NCBI GenBank assembly: GCA_017477435.1 | Contig: JAFUVV010000047.1 | Location: 1 to 64,000, forward strand | Source of the DNA: Prevotella sp. | GTDB taxonomy: Bacteria > Bacteroidota > Bacteroidia > Bacteroidales > Bacteroidaceae | DNA: 64,000 bases | Direction of reading: 5' to 3' | Part shown: positions 56,539 to 64,000 of the stretch, piece after piece | How positions within the stretch are numbered: position 1 is the stretch's first letter | How the letters are laid out: each line of letters begins with the position of its first letter | Program-made: the position numbers and the translations under genes | The notes under the pieces: generated by a model | The model's database searches: none | Told to the model about the DNA's origin: nothing | The model's input: the letters and a program-made list of their open reading frames with translations, nothing else

Positions 56539-58611
56539 TTATTTTTTGCTTTTGAACCTCTGCAGTCCTTCGTCGAGGAAGCGCAGATACTCCGAGATGT
56601 CTTCATTGTAGCTTCGCGATGGTGTGAGTGCATGTCCATCGGGATCGACTGCAACATAGAACGGCTGCGTGTTGGCTCCGAATTTATATCTCTGCAGCCA
56701 GCTCCATTTGTCTTTTTCTGTCTTCAGTGTCTGTGTCTGTCCTTTCTCGTCGACGATGGTCTCTTCATTATCCAAGGCTTTGCGGTCGTCGACGTAAAGG
56801 GAAACAAGGATATAGTCGTTCTGCAGACGCTCTGCTACGCGAGGATCAGTCCACACTGCGGCTTCCATCTTACGGCAGTTGACGCAGCCGAATCCGGTGA
56901 AGTCGAGCAAAAGCGGTTTATTCTCGCGCCGTGCAGCAGCGATGGCATCCTCGTAGTTGGTATATTGCGCCTCGACAGCCACCTTGCTCTTGCTCCATCG
57001 GAGCGTATTCATCGGCGGAGCAAAGGCGCTGACGGCCTTCACGGGAGCGCCCCACAGCCCCGGCACCATATAGGCGGCGAAGAGCAGCGATGCTACACCA
57101 GCCAACTTACAGAGCCACGGCATGCGACGCGACGTGCCTTCCACCTCGTCGCTCGGAAAACGATAGACGCCAAGAAGATAGAGTCCCATGGCGGCGAAGA
57201 TGATGATCCACAGGATGAGGAACACCTCGCGGCTCATGAGGTTCCAACCGTATGCCAGGTCGGCAACAGACAGGAATTTCAGTGAGAAAGCGAACTCGAT
57301 GAATCCGAGCACCACGTTTATCGTGTTCATCCACGACCCCGACCGCGGCATCTGCTTCAGCCATGTGGGGAAGAGTGCAAACAGTGTGAACGGCAGTGCA
57401 AGCGCCAGTGCGAAGCCGAACATTCCCACTGCAGGGCTTACCCACGAGCCCGACGTGACCGACTCCACGAGCAGTAATCCCACTATGGGCGCCGTGCACG
57501 AGAAGCTGACGAGGGCTAGCGTGAATGCCATGAGGAAGATGCTTATGAATCCGCTTGTGCGGGCGGCCTTACTGTCGATGCTGTCGGCCCATCGGGAAGG
57601 CAGTCGAATCTCGAACAGGCCGAAGAATGACAGTGCAAAGACCACGAGCAGCAGGAAGAGGAACACGTTGAACACGGCATTAGTGGACATCGCATTGAGG
57701 GCGTCGGAGCCGAACAGTGCGGTCACTAACAGTCCGAGCGCCAAATAGATGACTATAATGGCCGCTCCATAGAGCACAGCCTCTCCCACCCCGCGGCGCT
57801 TGTCGCCCTTGTTGCGCTTCAGGAAGAAGCTCACCGTCATAGGTATTATCGGCCACACACAGGGTGTGAGGAGCGCGAGCAGTCCACCGAGGAAGCCCAT
57901 TATGAAAATGTACCATAGCGAGTGGTCGCTCAGTCGGCCAGTGTCGCCAAGGGCTGCCATCTCGTCAATGACAGGTGCATAAATTTCAGAGGAGTATTGA
58001 GGTGAGAGGGAGGAGGGATTGGCTGCAGCAACTGTATCCAAGGCAAGACTGTCGCTCGCAATGGCCGATGCCAGACTATCGGCATCGGCAGCCGACTCCA
58101 TCTTTTCGTTGCCTTCCTCTTGTGGCTTGTTCTCGCCGCTATTGTCGGATTTCGCCATCGGCGACTTGCCGCTCTCCACAAGTTTGCATTCCATTGGCGG
58201 GAGGCAGCTCTGATCGTTGCAAGCACCATACTCCAGATAGGCATCGACACTATAGTCGGGCTTCGTGAATTTTATCTTCTGAACAAACTGCACCGCCGAC
58301 TCGAAGTATCGCAGCTGCATGCCAAACACTTCGTCGTAGGCGTCTATCTCCTTACCGCGCGCCTGCAGCTTTCCCACGGGCTCGCAACCTTCCATCTTGT
58401 TCACCTTCAGCGCCGCTTCTATCGGTCCGCTGTCGCCCAGGCCAGTGGAATAGACATGCCAGCCGGGGTCTATCGTGCCGCTGAACACCAGCTCTGCCTC
58501 GCCGTCGCCAGTGGGCTTGAGTTGCGAGGTGAATCTCACGGGATCGACAATCTGAGCGACAGCGAATGCCGTGATAATCAGAAACAAAAACGATAATATC
58601 AGTCTTTTCAT
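56539..58611 (-). CDS. dsbD: Thiol:disulfide interchange protein DsbD
   Basis: A 690-residue membrane electron carrier, passing electrons from cytoplasmic thioredoxin to periplasmic partners. After a signal peptide comes the N-terminal domain with CNDQSCLPP (about 132-140), an acidic/Ser-rich linker, eight membrane helices with LLTPCVWPIIP and SFSCTAPIVG, and a C-terminal thioredoxin domain with FGCVNCRKME. All three cysteine pairs are present. Confidence 0.95.
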   Translation of the reverse strand: MKRLILSFLFLIITAFAVAQIVDPVRFTSQLKPTGDGEAELVFSGTIDPGWHVYSTGLGDSGPIEAALKVNKMEGCEPVGKLQARGKEIDAYDEVFGMQLRYFESAVQFVQKIKFTKPDYSVDAYLEYGACNDQSCLPPMECKLVESGKSPMAKSDNSGENKPQEEGNEKMESAADADSLASAIASDSLALDTVAAANPSSLSPQYSSEIYAPVIDEMAALGDTGRLSDHSLWYIFIMGFLGGLLALLTPCVWPIIPMTVSFFLKRNKGDKRRGVGEAVLYGAAIIVIYLALGLLVTALFGSDALNAMSTNAVFNVFLFLLLVVFALSFFGLFEIRLPSRWADSIDSKAARTSGFISIFLMAFTLALVSFSCTAPIVGLLLVESVTSGSWVSPAVGMFGFALALALPFTLFALFPTWLKQMPRSGSWMNTINVVLGFIEFAFSLKFLSVADLAYGWNLMSREVFLILWIIIFAAMGLYLLGVYRFPSDEVEGTSRRMPWLCKLAGVASLLFAAYMVPGLWGAPVKAVSAFAPPMNTLRWSKSKVAVEAQYTNYEDAIAAARRENKPLLLDFTGFGCVNCRKMEAAVWTDPRVAERLQNDYILVSLYVDDRKALDNEETIVDEKGQTQTLKTEKDKWSWLQRYKFGANTQPFYVAVDPDGHALTPSRSYNEDISEYLRFLDEGLQRFKSKK

Positions 58612-58619
58612 ACAATTTG

Positions 58620-58650
58620 CAAAGATAAAGCATTTGCGGCGAACGGCAAA
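58620..58650 (-). promoter_or_regulatory. Promoter of dsbD
   Basis: Minus-strand TTTG (58650-58647), 19 bases, TATCTTTG (58627-58620), 9 bases before the start codon, so the 5' leader would be nearly absent. Confidence 0.6.
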
Positions 58651-58695
58651 GGTCGTCGCTGCGTTTTAGGTATTTTTATAAATTGCTCCTACCAT

Positions 58696-60312
58696 CTAAA
58701 ACGGGCAGGGAGCATAGAACGTCATCTGTTGGCCCGTTGTGGGATGGTCGATGACAAGCCACTCGGCATGCAGATAGAGTCTGTCGGCAGGGTGACCGTA
58801 GAGGGCGTCGCCTTTTATCGGGCATCCCAGCCCCTCGCGATGGGCACAATGCACACGCAGCTGGTGGGTACGACCGGTAAGAGGCGAGAGCAGCACACGT
58901 CCGTCGGAGAGTATCTCATAGTCGGTCTGCGACCTACGGCCACTCTCATGGTCGACCACCTGATATGGCCGGTTTTCCACATCGGCACGCAGGGGCAGGC
59001 TGATGCGTCCACTGCCGGCAGGCAGACGCTTCTCGAGCAGGGCAACATAGCGCTTCTCAACCTTACGACGTGCAAACTGCGACTGCAACAATCGCTGTGT
59101 GTCAGCATCTTTCGCCACTATGAGGAGCCCGCTGGTTGCCATGTCGAGACGATGCACCACAAGTGGTTCGGCTGCCCCACCCCACTCTCTGCGCAGGATA
59201 GAAACCACCGACTCGACGTCTCCACGTCCTGGCACGCTGAGCATGCCGGCAGGCTTATTGACAACGCAGAAATGCTCGTCGTCGTATATCACGTCGAGCC
59301 GTCCCCGCTGCTCGCCACCAGCTATCGGCCCTTTGCGCAGCGTCAGGCCTGAGAGCATCCACGCGAGGATGGGCTTGCACTTCCCGCTGCAGGCGGGATA
59401 GTAGTGGCCGTCGTGGCGCACAACATCCTTCGGCGACTCACCCCACCAGAACATGGCCATGCTGCGCGGCGTCAGTCCGTGGGCAAAGGCATATTGCAGC
59501 AGCCGGGGCTCGCAGCACTCGCCGCTGCCGGAAGGGGGCACCTGCTGCGGCGTGGGGGCAAAGATTTCCAAAAGGTTACGGCTCTCGCCACGGGAGTTGA
59601 GCATCTGAAACTGAGCAAACAACCACTGCTGCAGCTGGTCGGACATCTCGTGGCGGCGACGTTTCAGCGCCGTTATAGCATCTTCGAGGGGTTGCAGTTC
59701 CGACTTCACTGCTGCCACTCGCTCCTCCTGCATCTTCTTCGCCCGGCGCAGTTCGGCTTTCTGAAACTGGCTCTCGCGAATCATCTCAGCCGTTTCTGTT
59801 GCCGACAGATAGCCCTCCTTGCGCCGCTGGTCGCGCTGCTGCTTCGCCATGCGCATGGCCGATGCCTGCTCTGAAAGCGACTGCTGACCCTCGCTCTCGA
59901 GGCGCAACAGACGGTCGCGAAGGGAGAGATAATCCTTGTCGTTGCAAAGCTGCGAAATCTGCTCGTTGAGGGCAGATATCTCGGCCTCCGTAGTCTTGAA
60001 ATGTCCGTCGGGAGAGAGATAGTCGAACACGGCAGGAACAAATCCCTGCCAGTCGCACCGCCCGCCGATCTGCCCGGAGTAAGCCGCCAGATAGCCCGGC
60101 CGCCCCTCGGCGTCAACGACCACGAGCACTCCGAACATCTTCCCACGCCCAATCTCCTCGGCCCACTCAGAGCGGCCCGCAATGTCGCCTCGCAGGTCGT
60201 CCCACGCAGCCAACGCCGACGCGTCGGGCTCGTAGTCGAAAGGGTCGTTCAACGCGTCGGGAACACTCACGCCCGACGGAAGACGACGGAACAGCAAATC
60301 TCTCTCTTCCAT
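58696..60312 (-). CDS. RluA-family pseudouridine synthase, long form
   Basis: A 538-residue protein. The C-terminal 220 residues are an RluA-type synthase that turns uridine into pseudouridine in rRNA or tRNA: VVNKPAGMLSVPG, catalytic Asp in HRLDMATSGLL, GRTHQLRVHC. The N-terminal 310 residues are specific to a long subgroup and contain a charged coiled coil (about 110-235) and a CSGKC motif. ATG at 60312 chosen; a GTG lies three codons upstream. Confidence 0.9.
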   Translation of the reverse strand: MEERDLLFRRLPSGVSVPDALNDPFDYEPDASALAAWDDLRGDIAGRSEWAEEIGRGKMFGVLVVVDAEGRPGYLAAYSGQIGGRCDWQGFVPAVFDYLSPDGHFKTTEAEISALNEQISQLCNDKDYLSLRDRLLRLESEGQQSLSEQASAMRMAKQQRDQRRKEGYLSATETAEMIRESQFQKAELRRAKKMQEERVAAVKSELQPLEDAITALKRRRHEMSDQLQQWLFAQFQMLNSRGESRNLLEIFAPTPQQVPPSGSGECCEPRLLQYAFAHGLTPRSMAMFWWGESPKDVVRHDGHYYPACSGKCKPILAWMLSGLTLRKGPIAGGEQRGRLDVIYDDEHFCVVNKPAGMLSVPGRGDVESVVSILRREWGGAAEPLVVHRLDMATSGLLIVAKDADTQRLLQSQFARRKVEKRYVALLEKRLPAGSGRISLPLRADVENRPYQVVDHESGRRSQTDYEILSDGRVLLSPLTGRTHQLRVHCAHREGLGCPIKGDALYGHPADRLYLHAEWLVIDHPTTGQQMTFYAPCPF

Positions 60313-60450
60313 AACGACCACAAATATAATGAAAATTCCGATAAATCACCCACAGAAACCAATAAAAATGCTCCTTCCCCGCCCACCAGAACGTATCCTC
60401 AACCCCACCAACCCAATATCCATCCAACGGCTAAACAATCCATAGACTAC

Positions 60451-60535
60451 AGTACATGGGCCTTGTACTGCGAGTACATGGGCTTTGTACTCAGAGTACA
60501 TGGCTTTTGTACTGCAAGTACACGGGCCTTGTACT
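60451..60535 (+). repeat. GTAC dyad array H (4 units)
   Basis: Four 22-bp units between the divergent RluA-family and YitT genes, about 205 bases upstream of the YitT promoter. The outer ends CTACAGTAC and GTACTGCAG are nearly inverted. Confidence 0.9.
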
Positions 60536-60741
60536 GCAGGCTATAGAATCCCGCAACGCCGCTGATACACATTATATATATTAAAAGAAACAAAAACTTG
60601 CGTTTTCTTTTTAGTTACCTCCCTGCGGTCAGTGGGTCTCACTCTCGTTCGACAGGTCTCTGCCCTCGACATGCACTACCTTTAGATGACGCTGAAGGTA
60701 ACGTGCACCTCGGGATAGAAAGCAAAAATATGCATTTTTGC

Positions 60742-60772
60742 TTTGCTCTCCGCTCGGTTTGCACTACCTTTG
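60742..60772 (+). promoter_or_regulatory. Repeat-borne promoter of YitT gene
   Basis: TTTG (60742-60745), 19 bases, TACCTTTG (60765-60772), within a copy (60700-60772) of the same promoter-bearing repeat as at 37159. Confidence 0.72.
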
Positions 60773-60802
60773 CAGCAAATTTCAAACGAAAGCTGCACAA
60801 CA

Positions 60803-61726
60803 ATGAGAAACTTTAGATTGAAAGCACCCGGCCGACGGTCGATAATGAAGGAGATACGCGACTACGCGTTCATCACCGTGGGCATGTTCTTCTACTGCAT
60901 CGGATGGACCGTCATGCTCCTGCCAAACAGCATCACCACAGGGGGCGTGTCGGGTATCGCAAACATCATCTACTGGGGCACAGGCATCCCCGTCGACCTG
61001 AGCTACTTCACTATCAACGCCGTGCTGATGATCTTCGCACTGCGGCTGCTGGGACTAAAATTCTGCATAAAGACCATCTATGCCGTCACGATGCTCACCG
61101 TCATGGTCAACATATCGCAGCGCATCGTCGGCGACACGCAGTTCCTCCACGACCAGCTCTTCATGGTCACAGTCATCGGATCAATATTCTGCGGCATGGG
61201 CGTGGGCATGGGACTCTCGGCAGGGGGAAGCACAGGAGGAACCGACATCATCGCTGCAATCATAAACAAATACCGCGACATATCGCTCGGACGAGTCATA
61301 ATGCTATGCGACGTCGTGATAATATCCTGCAGCTACCTCGTACTGAAAAGCTGGGAACGGGTAGTCTACGGCTACGTAGAACTGTTCATCGTGTCCTACT
61401 GTGTAGACCAGGTGGTCAACTCCATGCGCCGGTCAGTGCAGTTCTTCATCATCTCCGACAAATACGAAGAAATCGGTCGCAACATCAACCAGAACGCCCG
61501 GCGCGGCTGCACTGTAATCGACGGACACGGATTCTACAGCGGCAAAGAAGTGAAAATGCTCTTCGTGCTCACACGTAAGAGCGAGAGCGACCACATCTTC
61601 CAGCTCATCAGCCACATCGACCCCAACGCCTTCGTCAGCCAGAGTGCTGTCATCGGCGTCTACGGACAAGGCTTCGACCGCTTCCGCATAAAAAACACAA
61701 AGGAGACGGAAGCACTGAAGAAATAA
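60803..61726 (+). CDS. YitT family membrane protein
   Basis: A 307-residue protein with five to six membrane helices (from FITVGMFFYCIGWTVMLLPN) and a C-terminal cytoplasmic DUF2179 domain (YEEIGRNINQNARRGCTVID). GVGMGLSAGGSTGGTDIIAA is a family hallmark. Function of the family is not established; transport or sensing is assumed. Start at 60803 follows the promoter; a later ATG at 60845 is also possible. Confidence 0.9.
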   Translation: MRNFRLKAPGRRSIMKEIRDYAFITVGMFFYCIGWTVMLLPNSITTGGVSGIANIIYWGTGIPVDLSYFTINAVLMIFALRLLGLKFCIKTIYAVTMLTVMVNISQRIVGDTQFLHDQLFMVTVIGSIFCGMGVGMGLSAGGSTGGTDIIAAIINKYRDISLGRVIMLCDVVIISCSYLVLKSWERVVYGYVELFIVSYCVDQVVNSMRRSVQFFIISDKYEEIGRNINQNARRGCTVIDGHGFYSGKEVKMLFVLTRKSESDHIFQLISHIDPNAFVSQSAVIGVYGQGFDRFRIKNTKETEALKK

Positions 61727-61837
61727 AGCATCTATCTGCCTCATTACCCGAGGAATAGCTTCGTGATGCAGACAGAAACACGTCACAACGAAGACATACA
61801 CATACTCTGCCCAAGCCTACAAGGCCAGACAGCAAAA

Positions 61838-61876
61838 CAAAACGGGTTGGTTTGTTCAACAAATCAACCCGTTTTG
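61838..61876. terminator. Long palindrome, probable terminator of YitT gene
   Basis: An almost perfect 19-bp inverted repeat (CAAAACGGGTTGGTTTG and its complement, one G-T wobble) with a near-zero loop, 110 bases after the YitT stop. Another CCCATTTTGTT follows. Confidence 0.55.
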
Positions 61877-61974
61877 TTCATCAAAATAACCCATTTTGTT
61901 CTCATGGGAAGTATCTTTAAATGAAAAAGAAAAAACAATGGGCTGTGATGGTGAAAACAGCTGAGACTGTCTCC

Positions 61975-62187
61975 ACCTATTTATAGGTGGGTTCTATAAA
62001 TTATGTCGAGTCGATTTTTGATATTTATTTGTATGTCAGTATGTAAGTTGAAGAGGGAACATAGCGGGCTATGTGACCGATGAAACTTGACATAATGACA
62101 ACAAATAAAGCAAAAAGCGACCGAAAAAGAAAGAACACCATTCAAATAAAAAAACAGAAACAGAATTTATAGAATCCACCTATATAT
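61975..62187. repeat. Possible MITE-like element with 25-bp inverted ends
   Basis: TATAGGTGGGTTCTATAAATT near 61983 is inverted as AATTTATAGAATCCACCTATA near 62164. Between them lies a palindrome ACATAGCGGGCTATGT (62059-62074) and an inverted pair GTCAGTATGTAAG.../...CTTGACATAATGAC. No coding capacity. No target duplication was recognised. Confidence 0.5.
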
Positions 62188-62273
62188 AGTAGGGATGGGC
62201 TTTATGCCCATCAGCAAATAGTAGTTCAAAAAGATGTCGCTACCTGCTGATGGGCATAAAGCCCATCCCTACT
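62188..62273. repeat. Perfect 29-bp inverted repeat, AGTAGGGATGGGC family
   Basis: Arms 62188-62216 and 62245-62273 are exact complements with a 28-base loop. The arm differs from the 15.6-kb family by compensating changes (GATGGGCTTTATGCCCATC for GACGGGCTTCATGCCCGTC), which keeps the inner dyad. Confidence 0.9.
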
Positions 62274-62357
62274 AAAACTCAATACCCCCTGCCATATGCT
62301 TTTAATCGATATTGCAGTGCCTCCCTCTGGGGAGGATAGGTGGGGCTTCTGCTTTCC

Positions 62358-63131
62358 TTACAGCGGGCGGATCCAGATGTTGCGGAAGCTTATCGGCTCG
62401 CTGGGGTCGCCATGGCTCTGCAGGATGATCGGGCCATCACCGTGAGGCTGCACGCGCGGGAAGCCGATGTACTCGGTCGTACCCAGTATCTCAACGTTGT
62501 TCTGAAGCACTACGCCGTTCTGTATCACAGTGACCGTCGGACGCACCTTGTATGTGCCGTTGGCATTGAACACAGGGGCATTGTAGATGATGTCGTAGAC
62601 ATTCCACTCGCCGGGCTTGCGCATGGCGTTCACCAGTGGGGGGTACTGCTTGTAGATGGAGCCGGTCATACCGTTGACGTAGGTCTCGTTCTTGTAGCAG
62701 TCGAGTATCTGCACCTCGTACTTACCCTGCATGTACACGCCGCTGTTGCCGCGCGACTGACTCTCGCCGGTGATGGTCTTCGGAACCATCCACTCCAGGT
62801 GGAGCTGATAACTGCCGAACTCCTGCTTCGTGCGGATGTCGCCCTTCGACTTGTCGACGGTCATCACACCGTTCTTCACCTTCCAGCCAGCCGGCTCGCC
62901 GTTGGTCTGCTCCCATGCCGAAAGGTCCTTGCCGTCGAAAAGGATGATGGCATCGCTCGGAGCACCAGAGGTCTTCTGGTCGCCAGGAGTGACAATCTTG
63001 GGCTGGGGAGTCCAATACTCAGACATCTGTGGCTTCATAGGCATCTGCTCAGGGTATTTCTTCTCCTGAGCATTGGCAACGATGGCTACTGCCATCATAA
63101 ACGCTGCCGATAAAAATATTCTTTTCTTCAT
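62358..63131 (-). CDS. Secreted DUF1080 (3-keto-disaccharide hydrolase-like) protein
   Basis: A 257-residue exported protein (signal MKKRIFLSAAFMMAVAIVAN) with the DUF1080 lectin-like jelly roll: AIILFDGKDLSAWEQ, GDIRTKQEFGSYQLHLEW, SRGNSGVYMQGKYEVQILDC. Relatives hydrolyse 3-keto-glycosides, so it may act after the exported oxidoreductase at 16338. It ends just after the perfect inverted repeat region. Confidence 0.9.
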   Translation of the reverse strand: MKKRIFLSAAFMMAVAIVANAQEKKYPEQMPMKPQMSEYWTPQPKIVTPGDQKTSGAPSDAIILFDGKDLSAWEQTNGEPAGWKVKNGVMTVDKSKGDIRTKQEFGSYQLHLEWMVPKTITGESQSRGNSGVYMQGKYEVQILDCYKNETYVNGMTGSIYKQYPPLVNAMRKPGEWNVYDIIYNAPVFNANGTYKVRPTVTVIQNGVVLQNNVEILGTTEYIGFPRVQPHGDGPIILQSHGDPSEPISFRNIWIRPL

Positions 63132-63242
63132 TTTCGATTGATTTTGATTAACTACTTACAAAAGTACAAAAAACATGACGAACACAACTATTTTCATGCA
63201 CGTTTTTTTCGTTTCTTCAAGATAAAGACTGCATTTCCCCAC

Positions 63243-63277
63243 AAAAAAAACCGCACTCTCCATCGCGGAGAATGCGG
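63243..63277 (-). terminator. Terminator of secDF
   Basis: Minus-strand stem CCGCATTCTC / GAGAGTGCGG (one G-T pair) followed by eight T, 27 bases after the secDF stop. Confidence 0.88.
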
Positions 63278-63303
63278 CTGAAAATACAATGTGTGTGAAA
63301 AAA

Positions 63304-64000
63304 TTATGCTTTTACTGCAGTTTCTTCTTTAATCTTACGGCCACGCACGAGGAATGCCACGGGCGAAGCGATGAAGATGGAAGATAGTGTTCCGAAGACA
63401 ACACCGAGTATCATTGCAAACGCGAAGCTGCGGATACTTGCTCCACCAAGGAAGAAGATACAGAGCAGCACGATGAGCGTAGATACAGAGGTGTTGATCG
63501 TACGAGCAAGCGTCTGGTTGACACTGTCGTCGAATACCTTCTGCGGATCCTGCTTCGGATGAAGCTTCAGATTCTCACGTATACGGTCAAACACCACCAC
63601 CTTGTCGTTGATAGAGTAACCTATCACGGTCAGGATAGCTCCGATGAACGTCTGGTCTATCTCGAGCGAGAATGGCACGAAGCCCCACAGCAGCGAGTAG
63701 AGACCGAGCACGACAAGCGTGTCGACAGCCAGTGCAACGACTGAACCGACAGAGAATGCCACGTTGCGGAAGCGGAGAAGGATGTAGAGGAAGATACCGA
63801 TAAGAGCAATCAGTACGCTGTAGATAGCTCCATAGGTGATATCCTTTGCTACAGACGGTCCCACCTTAGTAGAACTGATGATCGATCCACCCTGACGAAC
63901 GTCGGGGTTCTTGAACTGCTCTACATCGGCCTGAGAAACGAGGTTGGCCTTCTTCAGGGCATTGTAGAGCATGGTCTCTGTCTCGTCGTCGGTAGTAGGA
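63304..64000 (-). CDS. secDF: SecDF protein translocase, C-terminal part (partial)
   Basis: The last 232 codons of a protein that continues past the right edge (the frame is open upstream of the ATG at 63972). FSLEIDQTFIGAILTVIGYS followed by INDKVVVFDRIRENL is the SecF signature, with helices around it; in Bacteroidetes SecD and SecF are fused into one protein of about 1000 residues. It uses the proton gradient to help export through SecYEG. The end KIKEETAVKA is cytoplasmic. Confidence 0.93.
   Translation of the reverse strand, partial: PTTDDETETMLYNALKKANLVSQADVEQFKNPDVRQGGSIISSTKVGPSVAKDITYGAIYSVLIALIGIFLYILLRFRNVAFSVGSVVALAVDTLVVLGLYSLLWGFVPFSLEIDQTFIGAILTVIGYSINDKVVVFDRIRENLKLHPKQDPQKVFDDSVNQTLARTINTSVSTLIVLLCIFFLGGASIRSFAFAMILGVVFGTLSSIFIASPVAFLVRGRKIKEETAVKA

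Larger units (their letters stand above)
61727..62357. other. Repeat-rich intergenic region
   Basis: No gene over 630 bases between convergent genes. It contains the 61838-61876 palindrome, a possible MITE-like element (61975-62187) and a perfect inverted repeat (62188-62273). Confidence 0.7.

Overview
The window looks like chromosomal DNA of a Prevotella-like member of the Bacteroidales. Evidence is the promoter type (TTTG, about 19-20 bases, then TAnnTTTG), type III glutamine synthetase, a fused SecDF, a BT4734/VirE-type primase cassette, PafA-type phosphatase, many secreted carbohydrate-active enzymes and abundant short interspersed repeats. Genus and species are inferred, not proven.

Layout. 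(1) Bases 1-160 hold a leftward promoter and structured leader for a gene off the left edge. (2) Bases 214-4434 are a compact, translationally coupled seven-gene cassette: two small proteins, a primase-helicase (AEP + PriCT + DUF3987), a small membrane protein, an unknown protein, an M15 peptidase and a 48-codon ORF. It is bracketed by direct repeats built of tandem 8-bp GYGTGACA units; an inverted third block and an AT-rich spacer give the left end an origin-like look. (3) 4.4-15.3 kb, mostly leftward: AgcS symporter, iron alcohol dehydrogenase, an AT-rich orphan next to an HNH nuclease remnant, ComM, a GH88-DUF2264 fusion, a thioredoxin-fold lipoprotein without its cysteines, a TPR lipoprotein and tRNA-Leu(UAA) followed by three 56-bp repeats that each repeat the tRNA 3' end. 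(4) 16.3-29 kb: carbohydrate block with Gfo/Idh/MocA oxidoreductase, tandem GH43, a secreted toroid-like protein, an outer-membrane barrel receptor, PafA phosphatase and GH106; no SusC/SusD pair. (5) 29.4-37.1 kb: RseP, a glycosidase remnant, GlnN, small lipoproteins, a YqiA-like hydrolase followed by a gene broken by two stops, and another GH43. (6) 37.7-43.9 kb: signalling block with a Cache-SpoIIE-HATPase protein, SLC13 permease, STAS protein, ECF sigma factor, its small membrane partner and a DUF6249-like protein. (7) 44.3-64 kb, housekeeping: enolase, an orphan ABC ATPase, M16 peptidase, XerD, RibD, HerA-like ATPase, ArgS, RNase HI, DsbD, RluA-family synthase, YitT protein, DUF1080 protein and the C-terminal half of SecDF running off the right edge.

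The most unusual feature across the whole window is a repeat family: eight intergenic arrays, nearly all with exactly four 22-bp units of alternating AGTACA/TGTACT dyads, five of them between divergently transcribed genes and upstream of the core promoter. Other repeat families include promoter-bearing repeats, perfect 29-bp inverted repeats and short tandem repeats that also occur in frame inside coding genes (GH106, the barrel receptor, probably ArgS). No transposase, rRNA or CRISPR array was seen.
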